DNA from: Apiotrichum sp. Y4204
Taxonomy: Eukaryota; Basidiomycota; Tremellomycetes; Trichosporonales; Trichosporonaceae
Length of the DNA: 64,000 nt
Direction: 5' to 3'
NCBI GenBank assembly: GCA_025531455.1
Contig: JAMYHL010000112.1
Span: forward strand, 1 to 64,000
The notes below the pieces were generated by a model. That model did not search any database and was not told the origin of the DNA. It was given only the letters and a program-made list of their open reading frames with translations. The position numbers and the translations under genes are program-made. The stretch's first letter is position 1. The number at the start of each line of letters is the position of its first letter. Below are positions 20,970 to 32,610 of this stretch, piece by piece.

Positions 20970-22183
20970 CTAAAACGGTCCATCACCACCAGCCGCCTCC
21001 CACGCACGCACTCCGCTCTCCCGCTCGGCGCGCGAGAGCATCGCAGCATTCATGCGCCACCTCCTCGTCCCCCGCAACGCGTCCATCGTGTCGCGGACCC
21101 ACCCCGCATCCGCCTCATCATCTGTCATCAGCACCTCAGTCATGACCATATAAACCTACACGGCAAACCTGCCGCCAGGGCACCAAGCAGCACGTCAAGC
21201 CCGTCGGGTTCGAGCACCGGCGCCGTAATCTGCGCAACTGCGTCCGGGGCGTAGTGCCGCAGGTACGACCAGCGGTGCGGGGGCGGGAGCGGGGCGAGGG
21301 CGCGCAGGAGGGCGAGGCCGGCGCCCGGGGCCGTCGAGCGCGGGTTGGTGGGGATAGGGGCGGGACCGAGAGTAGGAGGAGGGGCGGGGGGTGTAGCGGA
21401 CGCTGGCGGTGGCGACGCTGGCGGTGGCGAGGCTCGTGGCGCAGCTGTATCTGCCGGGGTTGGAACGGCCTCAGACTCAGGTATATTCGGGGTGACTCGC
21501 GCTACAGGCGCCGCGCCGCGCGGCGGGCTCGGCTCTGCTGGCGAAGGCTCCTCGCGACCAGCATACGACGGACGCGTGCGCGTCTGGCGGAGCGCGGCGA
21601 ATCCGCCGGCGCCCGGCTTGGTGGGCGGAGAGGGGGTGGGTCCGCTCGTCGTCTCCGCGAGCTCTTTCACCTTGGGCTCTGCATTGCCCTCCCGCTGCGC
21701 CGTCATCTCTCCCTCCTCCAGCTTCTCCAGCTTCTCCACCTCGTCCAGCTCGCCCCGGGCAGCCGTATTCCCCGGTTCGCGCCGGAGGACATCCTCGAGG
21801 TCCGCCCGTGCCGCCTTTATGTCTCCGAGGGCGCGGTACGCCGCCGCGCGGCGGTATCGCGCCTTGACGTTTGCGGGGTCGCGCGCGAGTGCTGCGGCTG
21901 CGTCGTCCCGCGCTTCGGGATAGCTGTCGTCAATAAAAGAAAGGAAGAAGGTTTGATATTCAATCCCACTTTTCGAGCTTGAGCCATGCCATTGCGCGAT
22001 TACTCCACGCCACGGCGTCCTGTGGATCCAACTCCGCAGCGCGGAGGTAGGCTGCGGCCGCGTCGCGCCATCGCCCTTTCCGAAAGTACGTGTTGCCCTG
22101 TTGTTAGAAGGATGAATCTATACGCGACTTTGGCCTCGGCTTACCTCTTCGCGGGCGCGGAGCGAGGCTGCCTTGTCCGCCAT
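20970..22183 (-). CDS. RPAP3-like TPR co-chaperone with RPAP3_C domain
   Basis: Four exons on the minus strand: 22145-22183, 21970-22097, 21169-21923 and 20970-21121, totalling 1074 nt (357 aa). The N-terminal half is a TPR array with the signatures of paired helices: NTYFRKGRWRDAAAAYLRAA, AWSNRAMAWLKLEK and AKYRRAAAYRALGD. A Pro/Ala/Thr-rich linker follows. The C-terminal segment, HRWSYLRHYAPDAVAQI and on through RRWRMNAAMLSRAERE, has the pattern of the RPAP3_C domain. Family knowledge: RPAP3/Tah1-type proteins bring Hsp90 to the R2TP complex for RNA polymerase and PIKK assembly. The last intron (21122-21168, 47 nt) has a GTTTGC donor, chosen because it restores the domain. With only about three TPRs it is smaller than animal RPAP3. 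Confidence 0.72.
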
Positions 22184-22584
22184 GGTGTGCGTGAATATGG
22201 GGTGAGATGGTAATGTGGGTTTCGTTGCTGAGAAGTGCGAGCAGAAGCGTCTCGCATGCTGGCACCGTTGATGAAAACGCGTTTCCAGTTGCTGTGGGGC
22301 TCCGCATAGCGTGGATCTCGTGTGGTACGCACGGGCACAGGAGTTTGTCACGTGACCGGTGACTGACTCGTCATTAGGCCAGGTACAGGCACCGGCTTGG
22401 ACCGGGGAGCGTCGGAAGCCGGAACCCCAGTAGTTGAGAGCATGACCACACTGGGAGGATACGGCCTGTTCTGCACGCTCAAGTGCGGATGGGTGAGATG
22501 ATGCATACACTCTAATCGCGCAATGCTATGCTACGGGTGGCCGATTACGCCTTTTCCTTCTTCTTCCTTTTCCGCTTCCTATTC
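22184..22584. other. Short intergenic spacer
   Basis: This 401-base gap separates the tandem minus-strand genes IBA57 (upstream) and the RPAP3-like gene. It must hold the IBA57 3' end and the RPAP3-like promoter. No other feature seen. Confidence 0.5.
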
Positions 22585-24043
22585 CTACTCCTCCTCAGGC
22601 GGCGGGGGCGGGGGGATGTGCCGCAGTGCCTCGGCATAGGCCTCGCCGTGGCCGACGTACACGCCCCACTCCACGCCATCAATCGTGGCCGTCAGCGTGC
22701 CGTTTGCGCCCCACGAGTCGACGGTCCCGCTCGAATCTGCCCACACGCGCTCCGAGAACTCGAGGCGGACGAGGCCGAGGCCGACGCTCGACGCGGTCGG
22801 ATGCAGCGAGAGGAGCTTGCCTGCCGAGCGGCCCTTCTTCGAGGCAGAGGAGGATGGCGGCGTGAACCGGATGTCGATGGGCTCCGAAGGGAGCGGGAGC
22901 GCCGGCCCCGCCTCGAGAGGCGCGAGCGGGATGGACGAGAGTGGTGTGGACGTGTTCAAAGGGAAGAGGCGGAGCGGGAGGATGCGCTTGCGTGTCGCGC
23001 CGGTGTGGTATGTCCGCACCGTTAGCTCCTGGCCGAGGTAGCAGCCTTTGCGGAAATCGACTGTGTGTTAGGAGATGAAGTGAGAACACTCAGAGTGAGG
23101 CAGAAGCATTAAGAGCTGCGAGGCACAAAAGGCAACCCGCGCCTCCGCTGCTGCACCACTACTCACCTCCTCCATGGATATCCATATCGCTCTCAAGCGG
23201 CAACGACGACCCAGGCACAATCTCGCGGCTGCCTTCCGGCACACCGAGACACATGCGGTGGAGGGTGTAGTCGTCCGGCGTCGCCAGGTCGTGAGTGGCG
23301 GTAAGAGACGCTGCAGTTAGTAACCGCACGACATTATCCTACTCACGCTTCGCGCCCTTGGGGATATACAGTTTGCGGCCCATGCCGTGCGGGCCCCATC
23401 CGGCGCGGAGGTCCCAGCACCCGACCTCGCTCTCCGCGATACCGAGGGGCGCAACCCCACCGTCCCACGACCACACGCGCTCCGACGCGCCGCCACTGCC
23501 ATACCGCCAGATCGACGACGGGGCCTTTGCACCCGCGCCGTACGCAGCCTCGTCGTGGCCCCACGCGCCCCACACGTCCCACTCCGCGCTCACGTCCTTG
23601 AAGCGCACCTTGGAGCGCAGACGGAACGGCGGGAGGAGCTTCTCCAACGGGGCCGGGTGGTCTGGTCCGCTCTCGTGCGATATCAGGTATGTGTTCGGCT
23701 TGGACGGCACCGAGAAGACCGTGTGCAGGATACGCCCCTATTAGTCAGCACTATGCGGAGGCTGGTCACCCACGCTCGCATTCAAGAACCCGCTGTAGCC
23801 TCCCGCGAGCGAGTCGACGTCCTTGCACATCTGGCCCTTGAGGAACTTTTGCGCGTCCGGCCCAGATACCTCGAGGACGGAGCGCGACGGGAGTGGCGCG
23901 ATGCGGGGCGGAAAGGCCGTTTCTGTTGGCGCGCAAGACTGGCGCGGTGCTGTGGTCGACAGTGCGCGCGCTGCATGCACAGAGGAGAGGCGCGCCAGCG
24001 CCACTGCACTGCCGCCTGTCCGCAGGCGTGGTGTGAGGATCAT
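22585..24043 (-). CDS. IBA57: IBA57/CAF17 iron-sulfur cluster assembly factor, mitochondrial
   Basis: Four exons: 23774-24043, 23347-23737, 23167-23310 and 22585-23060, totalling 1281 nt (426 aa) with exact frame closure. The chosen start gives an Arg/Ala/Ser-rich presequence ([19 protein letters not shown]), fitting mitochondrial import. An upstream in-frame start at 24130 would spoil it. The GcvT-like fold is seen in [27 protein letters not shown] and the hallmark [17 protein letters not shown], where the conserved Cys sits. Family knowledge: Iba57 works with Isa1/Isa2 to make [4Fe-4S] clusters for aconitase and lipoate synthase. The C terminus carries a Ser-rich insertion and a PPPPPPEEE end. 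It shares a divergent promoter with the PI4P 5-kinase gene. Confidence 0.92.
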
Positions 24044-24815
24044 GGCTGTGGGGAATGAGGCAATGTCGCGTGAGTTTCGATGCCGACTGAAGGATGTGGA
24101 TGGATCAACAAACCCAGGAATCCAGTCCAATCCAATCGTGTGGGAGCAGATGCATCACAAAGGAAGCAACGACACACAAAGTGGAGCAAAAGTGGAGGCA
24201 GAGAGTCTGGATATCGTCTATTACCATCCGTATTAGTCTGCTTCACCTCCCCATTACTAGTTTACGGCTCGTCTGATTACGAAATGTATTAGGGGACAGA
24301 GGGCCTCGTGCTGCGGAACGGGGGCCGAGCGGGGGGCTGGCCGGGCTGGGACTGCATGTCTCACCAAGGAGGGATTGCGATTGCGGGCCAGAACGTGGTC
24401 GATAGAGTTGGGCTCGTGTGCCTTGGCAGAAACCGTTCCTCTGGTCTGATGCCCGTTCTGCATCACCTGTACCACCATGGACCCCCCCATCTGCATCCAT
24501 CCCATCACGATCCACTCAATTTTCCCTGCACACCCGTGTTGTGTACAGCGTACAGCGTACAGCGTACAGTGGTGTACAGTGTATGGTGTATGGTGTACAG
24601 CCAACCGCGCAACCGCAGCATCCACTCTCCCTATACTGCCCTGATCCGTGGACCGTCTCCACTCGCTCGCATCTCGCATCTCGCATCTCCATCTCTCTCT
24701 CACCTCTACATCGCAACCCTCAATCTCTCTCTCACTCGACACTCCGCGCAGTCCCCGTCCCCCGTCGCCGCCGCCAGTCATCCTCCCCCTCCCATCGGCG
24801 TCCAGCTCTCGACAC
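24044..24815. promoter_or_regulatory. Divergent promoter region between IBA57 and MSS4
   Basis: This 772-base region separates two divergent starts. It contains a GTACAGC/GTACAGTG tandem with GTATGGT variants at about 24540-24602. C/T-rich leader DNA precedes 24816. No gene seen. Confidence 0.45.
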
Positions 24816-27800
24816 ATGGCGGTGCACGCCCCAGCGCCTGTCCCAGTGGCGGCGGTACGGGTGTCTGGTGACCACGCTCCCGAGTGGCCTGCAGCAGTGC
24901 CAGCACCAGCGCCAGGCGCGTCAGGAGCAGCTGCGCCCAGCCAACACTTAGGCGCAGGCGCAGGAGCAGGCAACGACAACGACTACGGCGGCGGCGGCGT
25001 TGGTGCATCCCCGAACCCGAGCAGCCACAGCGGCCACAATCGTACGTACAGAGTGCACCGTGCATTCATTCACTCTTCTCCTTCATTCCACCCCATCCAT
25101 TCCCGTTCCCATTCATCCTCTCACTTTCATTCATTTCATCGTCATCCACAAATCGACAATCACATCTTTGTCTCGCCTGGCTCTGCCTTTTGCTGTGTCG
25201 CCTTTCACCTGCCCGCCGAGTTTTCTCGACTCGTCGGAGAGAATAACCCATCTCCTTGCCGCCTCATTTACCCCCACACTTCACATCCACTCCACGCTGT
25301 TATCGCACACACACATTTTCGTGGATGCACACTCTGACACTCCCTCCAGTTTCTTCCTCCCCTCCCCGCGTCAATCCTTATCATCTCATCCACCACCCGG
25401 GTTCCGACGACCCGCTCCCTCCCCTCCCCCCACATCTTGCGCGGCTGGCATCGGGCGAGGCGGTCACAGACGACGAGGCGGACTCGGACACGTCGGATGA
25501 GGACGACTCGGACACCGACGCCGACGACGACGATCTCCCCTACCACCATCCCCGGAATCAGCACCACCACCACCATCACCAAAAGATGCTCGCGAACCAA
25601 AATGGGAACGCAGACACCGCCATCGTGAATCTCAACGAAGATGCAGGAGCTGTGGCAAACCCGAAGAACAACATGGTTGTTTCACCACCATACGCGGCGC
25701 CCGCCCCCACGGTCCCGGCTGACAACAACCTTCTCCCGAACTCTCCCGCACCACGACGAATCATGAAAAAGGTCTCCAGTGTATTCCGTCGTGCGGACTC
25801 TGCATCCAAAGACGCCAAACCCCCACGCATGATTGTTCCCACGCCAGAGAGGCAGCGCTCCCCGATGATGCAAGGCCCTCCGCCGAGCCCTCCTCTTTCG
25901 GACGATGACGACAGAGTCGGCGACGACACGTCCAGTGTCGCCGTTACGGAAACAACCAACGATTTGTCCGAGGATGTCTTCCACAGCCCCATTGCGGAGC
26001 CGACACATGATGCCCCACCTCTCCCGTCCCCTACTGAAGCTCGTATGGCTGCAAGCCAGCAACTCATGCCAGTCACCGAAGCGGGAGAATCCACGCACGC
26101 CCTCACTCACCTTGATCCTCCACCACACCCACAACCGCCCCAACCTCAACCTGTGCCAACATTCAACTTGCCATCCTCAGGTTTCCCCGAGTTGTCCCCA
26201 AAAAGCGTCCCGCAACCCCTCCACAAGGTACCGTCGTTGGACGCTCCGGCACCGCCCTTTCTCGGACTGCAAGCACCGCGCCGCACCTCGAATGGCTCGA
26301 CGTCAAGCAGCCGGGCCGGCTCGTTGTCAATGGTGCGCTCGGGGCGTCTGGCTCCACAACGTGATCCGCCGAGTTCACCTGGAGGCACCCGCGATGTTGT
26401 CGTCCAGCCGCTTGACACGGCCGTGGCCGAGGGGCAAGGGCGGACAAGCATCGACACGCAGCAAGTGCGAATGAGCTTTGAGACGCAGCGCTCGCACACC
26501 GTCACATCGCCCCACTTTGAAAACCCATTCCCGCCTTCCACTGCCCTTACTCCGCCACCACGCATTCAGCGCCGTAATACCAATCCATCAGTCGCAACGC
26601 AGCCGCTCCTTGGTCGCAGCCTCACGCAGACGGTGTCTGTTTCCGCCCACGTCCCAAACCAGTCGCAATCGTTGGACGGCTTCAGCCTGCCGGCGGACAT
26701 TTTGGCACAAACGGAAATCCTCAGGCGAGAGCGACTGGAGCGTCGGCAGAAGAAGATGAGCCTTTTGAACTCGCCGACCATGACGGAGCCCGAAACAACC
26801 AAGGTCGTGGAAGTTGTGGCCGAAGCCTCACCAACACGCCGCGCAACAACAGTTCGTCGCAAAGAGACGGACGACGCCAAGGTTCTGGTTGGCAACCTCG
26901 TCGGCGAGGGGCACCGCAACTACGTGCTCATGTACAACATGCTGACCGGCATTCGTGTCGCCGTGTCGCGTTGCCAGGCGAAGATTAAGCGGCCATTGAC
27001 GGACGAGGATTACACTGCTCGTCATAAATACACTTTCGACATGCTCGGCAATGAGCTCACCCCGTCGGCAAAATACGACTTCAAGTTCAAGGACTATGCA
27101 CCATGGGTGTTCCGCGAGCTGCGTGACGAGCATTTCCATCTCGACCCCGCAGATTATCTGTTGTCGCTCACGGCAAAATACATTCTGTCCGAGCTCGGCT
27201 CTCCCGGCAAGTCGGGCTCGTTCTTCTACTATTCGCGGGACTACCGGTTCATCATCAAGACCATTTCGCATTCGGAGCACAACTTTTTGCGGTCAATTCT
27301 CAAAGATTACCACGACCACGTGCGGGCGAACCCGCACACGTTGTTGTCTCGGTTCTACGGCCTGCACCGTGTCAAGATGCCGCGCGGACGCAAGATTCAT
27401 TTCGTCATTATGAACAACCTCTTCCCGCCGCATCGCGATATCCACGAGACGTACGACCTGAAGGGTTCTGCGTGGGGGCGGGAGTATCCCGAGGAGAAGG
27501 CGAAGAATAACCCACGTGCGGTGCTCAAGGACAAGAACTGGGTCAACCGTGGGCGCACGCTCGAGCTTGGCCCGGAGAAGCGCGCGCTCCTCACCGAGCA
27601 GCTGCGGCGCGACATGGAGTTTCTCAAGCGCATTCGCGTCATGGACTATTCGCTGCTGGTGGGCATCCACAATATGGAGCGGGGAAACCGCGACTGCCTC
27701 CGTGAGAACACTCTTGCGGTATTCCACCCGCACACTGCACCGCTGCACCGCAAACCGTCGGCCGTCAAGTCGCACACCTCCAACATGCGCCGTATAGTCG

Positions 27801-28501
27801 TCCGCGCCGATCCGAAGCGTCTTCTCGAGTCGCAGCTGCCCCAGGATGGTTCCGCAGATCGTAAACACTTCCTCTTCTACCAGGATGAAGGCGGTATGCG
27901 CGCCACGGACGAGCAGAACAACCCGATGGACATGATCTACTATCTTGGCGTTATCGACATCTGCACGCCGTACAACACCTCAAAGCGTATCGAGCACGCG
28001 TGGAAGAGCATGACCGAGAATGCCGAAACCATCTCGTGCGTCGACCCTGTGACATACGGCCATCGCTTCCTTGATTTCCTCATGTCTGTCATGCGTGGTG
28101 GCGACCCTGCACTGCGTCCGCCTGGACTCGGCTCGCCGACAAAGTCGACAGAGGCACACGCCCCGCCGGTGGGCCACGAACTTGATCAGACGATGTCTCA
28201 AAGTTCGACTGCCCCGCCCCGCCCGCAGTTTATCGACGGCACAGTGTTATCCTCGTCACCTATCACCGTACCCGAGGACGACGAACCGGAGCTGAACGGT
28301 GATGCCGATGTATCCCTACCGCCATCGGCGCCCGTGATTGATGAGGCGCTCCCGCCTTCAGGACCCGTGACTGAGACCGTCGCTATTGCTGTTCCGACCG
28401 TGCCCACGGAGGAGGAAGCGAGCGATCGCCACGACGCCGAGTGCGACGACTGCGGCGACCACAACCGCCCGGCCATTGTGGGCCACCTCAAGACCGACTA
28501 G
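24816..28501 (+). CDS. MSS4: Phosphatidylinositol-4-phosphate 5-kinase (MSS4 type)
   Basis: Two exons, 24816-25041 and 25350-28501, total 3378 nt (1125 aa). The first exon could differ, since the 308-nt intron is long for this genome. Residues 1-580 are low-complexity and disordered with acidic D/S runs. The PIPK domain spans roughly 585-995. It has the glycine-rich loop GSFFYYSRDYRFIIKT (from G698, ATP-binding Lys at 712), the catalytic DLKGS (778-782), MDYSLLVGIH (from 840) and YYLGVIDICTPYN. Family knowledge: the enzyme makes PtdIns(4,5)P2 at the plasma membrane for actin and endocytosis control and feeds PLC and PKC signalling. All catalytic signatures are intact. Confidence 0.93.
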
Positions 28502-29069
28502 AATATAAACCCGTTGCCGCGGACTCCGGACCGCAAGTGTCCACCCATTAGATTGAAACCATTCGATTCCCACACTACACCCCCATTCATTTCAATATCG
28601 ATACCGTAAAAGGACCCAGAAGACCCATTAGGAATATTCGTAGGACCATTGTTTGAGGTTCCACGAGAAGTGAAGACGAGAAATTGTCCATAGTTGTTTC
28701 TTTATTGTACGCCCGCCACATTTTGGCCCTCATCGCCAGCTTTACCCACCACACACGCACAGCCGTAGTGTCCATACCACCAGCATTCTTCGGTCTTTAT
28801 GTACAGCAAGCATGCACCATTACCACCAGGACGATGTGGGGGAATATGACAGGGGAGCGGCACATGTGGATGAATTACTACTTATCCTGGGCGGTCAGAA
28901 CCGAACCTCCACCGGAATCCCTCACTCGACAATTGTCCCCACGTCAGCGCGCCCTGCACTCCGAGACCCCACCCTTATACCCGATGTCATAGCCGCAGTT
29001 TACATCGCAATGTCCATGTTGCGTCCTCGCCATCACCTATCCCATCTCTCAACACTAGCAAAACGAGCC
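28502..29069. other. Intergenic between MSS4 and the Ap4A phosphorylase gene
   Basis: This holds the MSS4 3' UTR and the promoter of the next co-oriented gene. No further feature seen. Confidence 0.45.
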
Positions 29070-30513
29070 ATGAGTGTGCATCCCGTCGACCCCGTTGCCC
29101 CCTCCGAGATCCTCGCGCGCCTCCCCAAGGCATTCGCAAAGGCCAAGGAGGACAAGGATCTTTTCCACTTTGACTCGACCACGCGCGATGTCCCGGGACA
29201 GCATCCGGTACGTCCACAGATCCACAGATAAGGCTCTGCATAGCCCAGTGTACAGTTTTTTTTTTTTTCCCTCCTCACTCACACACAGTTCAAAGTCACC
29301 ATCTGCCCCGCCCTCGGCGCCAAGATGGCCGAGGCGGGCGCCGGCCCCATCCACTCCAAGCCCAAGGACGACAAGCCCAAGGAGCCCAAGGACGAGGGCA
29401 AGCCCGCGTTCTCGCCTTTCCGCCCGCCGTACGTTCCCGGCCTGTACGTCGGCTGCATGGACGGCGTCGACGGCGAGGACAAGCTCAGTGTTCTGGTGGG
29501 TATATCGGGTAGGGAATGCAGAGCCTGGCGCCAGCGCGCCAGCAGCTCAGCTCCGCTCCGCTCCTCGGTAATCGGTTTCTCTCTTACCGACTGACTATAC
29601 ACGTTTCACTCGCTCACACCCAGCTGAACAAGTTTGCCGTACTCCCGGAACACTTCCTCATGTGTCCCGTGGTGGAGCAGCCGCAGGCGCTGCCGCCGAC
29701 GCCGGCGCAGCTCGCGCGCGTCTACTCGGTCCTCCAGGCGGGCCACAGGGCCAACCGCCCGCTGTTTGCGTTCTACAATGGCGGGCCGGGCGCAGGCGCG
29801 TCCCAGCCATGGAGGCATGTGCAGTTTATCGACGGCCCCGTGCCCGTCGAGGACTGGTGCCGCAACCTGGTGTTTGAGACGAACGGTAAGTGAAGCGCTA
29901 AGCCATAGAAGGGGGGGGTAACGAGGCGCAAGGTCCTCATCGTGCCAATCGTCCCCAACGCAGTTCTTCCCAGCCCGCGCTGACACCCCAGACCGTGCTA
30001 TCCTTATCCCGACGCTGCCGTACATTCACATTGTCCATCCGCTGCCGCCCGTCGCGCGCTTCCCGTACCCGCCGACGGCGGACGACCTGACCGAGCTGGC
30101 TGACCACCTCGCGCCCGCGCTCATGCGCTCCCTGGACCTCGCATTCGATGCGCTCCGCCGCTCCGGCGGCGAGCGCTCGCAGGGCTGGAATCTGCTCATG
30201 ACCTCGTGAGTTGACTGAATCCGAGTAGAAACTGACAATCAGCGAGCATCTCCACCTCATCCCGCGGTGCAAGCCGTCATACCCGCTCGGCCACGGGCAC
30301 GGCAACCTAGAGCTCAACGCGCTGGGCTATGCCGGCCTGCTACTTGTGCGCTCCGAGGCCGAGGACAAGCACCTCGACGAGGTCACCCGCGACTTGCCGA
30401 ACGGCATTATCGACATTCTTGCCACGTGCGCCATTGACCGCAAGTATGCTGATGACGCGGTCCAGCACGAGGCAAACTTCCAGGGCGGCGCGGACGCGAC
30501 GGACCTGCTGTAA
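29070..30513 (+). CDS. APA2: Diadenosine tetraphosphate (Ap4A) phosphorylase
   Basis: Five exons: 29070-29207, 29289-29495, 29624-29885, 29992-30205 and 30243-30513, totalling 1092 nt (363 aa). Family marks include FKVTICPALGAK near the N terminus, LNKFAVLPEHFLMCP, the gating-loop region FAFYNGGPGAGASQPWRHVQFID, and the HIT-like catalytic NLLMTSEHLHLIPR. That last match is to the H-x-H-x-x-P active site, whose first His forms the nucleotidyl intermediate. Reaction in the family: Ap4A plus phosphate gives ADP plus ATP, so it controls dinucleoside polyphosphates. The stop TAA overlaps a possible GTAAGT donor (30510), so an extra 3' exon cannot be excluded. The last intron is 37 nt. Confidence 0.9.
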
Positions 30514-31106
30514 GTGCTGCTTTTCCGGCTGCATCTGCATCTGCATCCTGCATTTTGTCTACTCGTCGAGAGAGCCAGTCGACATGATGGTTCTCCACGA
30601 CCGCGCTTCGCGAGTCGTCACATGTCCACCGATGTCATCCATCCTGATGCCACTACCTACACTCCTCACTCCCTTTCCCTCCAGCCTACACATAGACCAA
30701 CCCGCATCCCCGAGCATGCCCCTGATCCCAGTAGGCCAAAGTCCAAGATGTAAACAGTGGCCATGGCCCATGAGCGACGCGACCCTCGAGGCCCGCGAGC
30801 ACGGATATGAGCACGAGCACAGCACAGCACAACACGAGTGCGAGCGTACGATCAGGTCTACCGATGCGAAAGGAGCAACCCTTGCGAAGAGAATCACAAC
30901 AGAATCAGAATCAGAATCAGAATCAGAATACAGAACGTCTAGACGGCGCGTCGTGCACAAACTACCAGTGTTGTAGTGTGTATATGCAGAACAAATGAAC
31001 ATGTCGTACAAGATTATCAACAATGTAGTGCCACCCACAGCTTCCAAGCCTTGTCCACCTCGCCCGCAAGGATCCCAGGACAGCTGGCCACCTCCTATCG
31101 GGCAGA
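30514..31106. other. Intergenic, convergent 3' ends
   Basis: This lies between the Ap4A phosphorylase gene and the small membrane-protein gene. It contains an AATCAG hexamer tandem of about five units (30899-30930). No gene seen. Confidence 0.5.
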
Positions 31107-31744
31107 CTACCACACGACCTCCGTGTCCGTCCTCCGCGCCGGACGCGGAGGTGAGCGCAGCGAGCGCGGCGAGCGCGGTGCAAGCGGCGACGGCGGGGAA
31201 ATGGGGGGGAGCTGCCGCCCGGGCCGCCCGGGCCGCTCGGGGGAGCTGCCGCGCGAGCTCGCGGGGCTGCCGACGCGGAGGATCGAGCGCGGAGACGGAG
31301 GCGTCGGTGTCTCTGGGGCCGGACGGGCGGGGTACGCTGCTGCGGCCTTTTCTGTCGCTCTGGAACGTCAGCGTACTGGAATGCGAATTGCGACTTTGGG
31401 TGTGCCGCGAATTGTGACTCGCGACTTGAGAAACCTGGAGGCCTGGAGCTTGTGGGTCATAGCTCGGAGCTGGTAGCTACGCTTTGCACTCACATACGGG
31501 CATTGCGGTCCTGGCGCACAATGTAGCGCCTGACGAGGAACCACGCAAGGAGGGCCGCGAGCGTAATGGCGAGTACGATACCGATCTGGTGTGAGGTGTG
31601 GGCTGGGCTGGAATCTTTGCGTTTATTGCCATCACTCACGACTATACCGACGAGGGCGCCGACGGAAAGGCGCCGCCTCGGAACGTCGCGCGCGAGAGGG
31701 AGGGCGTGGGCTGTGGTTGCTGCCAAGAGGAACGCGGGGATCAT
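31107..31744 (-). CDS. Small single-pass membrane protein with signal peptide
   Basis: Three exons on the minus strand: 31640-31744, 31494-31585 and 31107-31359, totalling 450 nt (149 aa), with every junction in frame. The N terminus (MIPAFLLAATTAHALPLARD) reads as a signal peptide. A short luminal piece follows, then a transmembrane helix IGIVLAITLAALLAWFLV flanked by RRYIVRQDR. The remaining 85 residues form a Pro/Ser/Arg-rich cytoplasmic tail with many S-P sites, ending TDTEVVW. This is the layout of small fungal type I membrane proteins. No family is recognised. A longer start 31 codons upstream is possible but would bury the signal peptide. Confidence 0.65.
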
Positions 31745-32610
31745 GGTGCGGAGTGTGGAGTGCGGAGTGTGGCGAATGTGGTCTGAGAACGGGGGCGGAG
31801 TGGCGCGAGAATGTCTGAAGGAGCGCGAAGAGGACAAGACTGCCGAAAGTGCGAAGAGTGCAGAGAGTGCAAGGAGACGATGTGTAAACTAGATGGGACT
31901 AGAGCGAGAGCGAGAACGAGAACGAGCAACCGCGCAAGACGTCGCTGTACCGCTGTTCGGAGCGCTTCTCGTGTCAAGTCTGGTAGCTGGTGGGTGTGAG
32001 CTTCGAGGCTTTGAGGCTTCGAGGTGCGAGTGGCGAGCTGCTTCTCGCGCTTCTCTCACTTCTCGCGCTGCTCGGCTTCTCGGGCGCAGCAAAGAAGCAC
32101 GCAATGGTTTCGGAATGGAGGATGTACAGTGTGGAGCAGGCGATGCACGGATGTGATCGACGAGCACAGACAGGGATGCGCGACGGCATGCTGCATGCTG
32201 CAAGCTGCAAGCTGCAAGCTGCAAGCATGCAAGTCTCCTCGCTTCATGGTCGTATACTTCGTGTGGGCACGTTTTGGTGGCCACAACCGGTAGATGTCTA
32301 AGGGCAAGACGAGGAACCGGCGAATGCAACACAAGCTTGCCTAGTATCTCTGGACGGTGCCGACGCTCATTGACTGCTCATGGAGGCTTGAGGGAGGCAA
32401 TGTCAAACGTCCTTGTTGTAGAACTGCGGTGGTAGAATGCAATCGCTCGTCAGAGTCGTTGGTAGCCCCTAACATAATGGTCCTGTCAGGCATATCAAGT
32501 CCTCTCATGCAACTTCAACAAGACTCCTCAGACTCGTTGCGCACCGTTATCCATAGACATAAAATCATGATGAACGTGAATCTTTTGACGCCTCCTATCA
32601 TCTCGCTCTA
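31745..32610. other. Intergenic between tandem minus-strand genes
   Basis: No gene seen. The region holds a GAGCGAGAAC-type purine tract (31900-31930) and a CTGCAAG heptamer tandem of about five units (32190-32232). Confidence 0.45.

Noticed and set aside
22528..23025. Plus-strand frame of 165 codons
   Set aside because: It is antisense to the last IBA57 exon, whose minus-strand frame carries the KGCYLGQEL signature.
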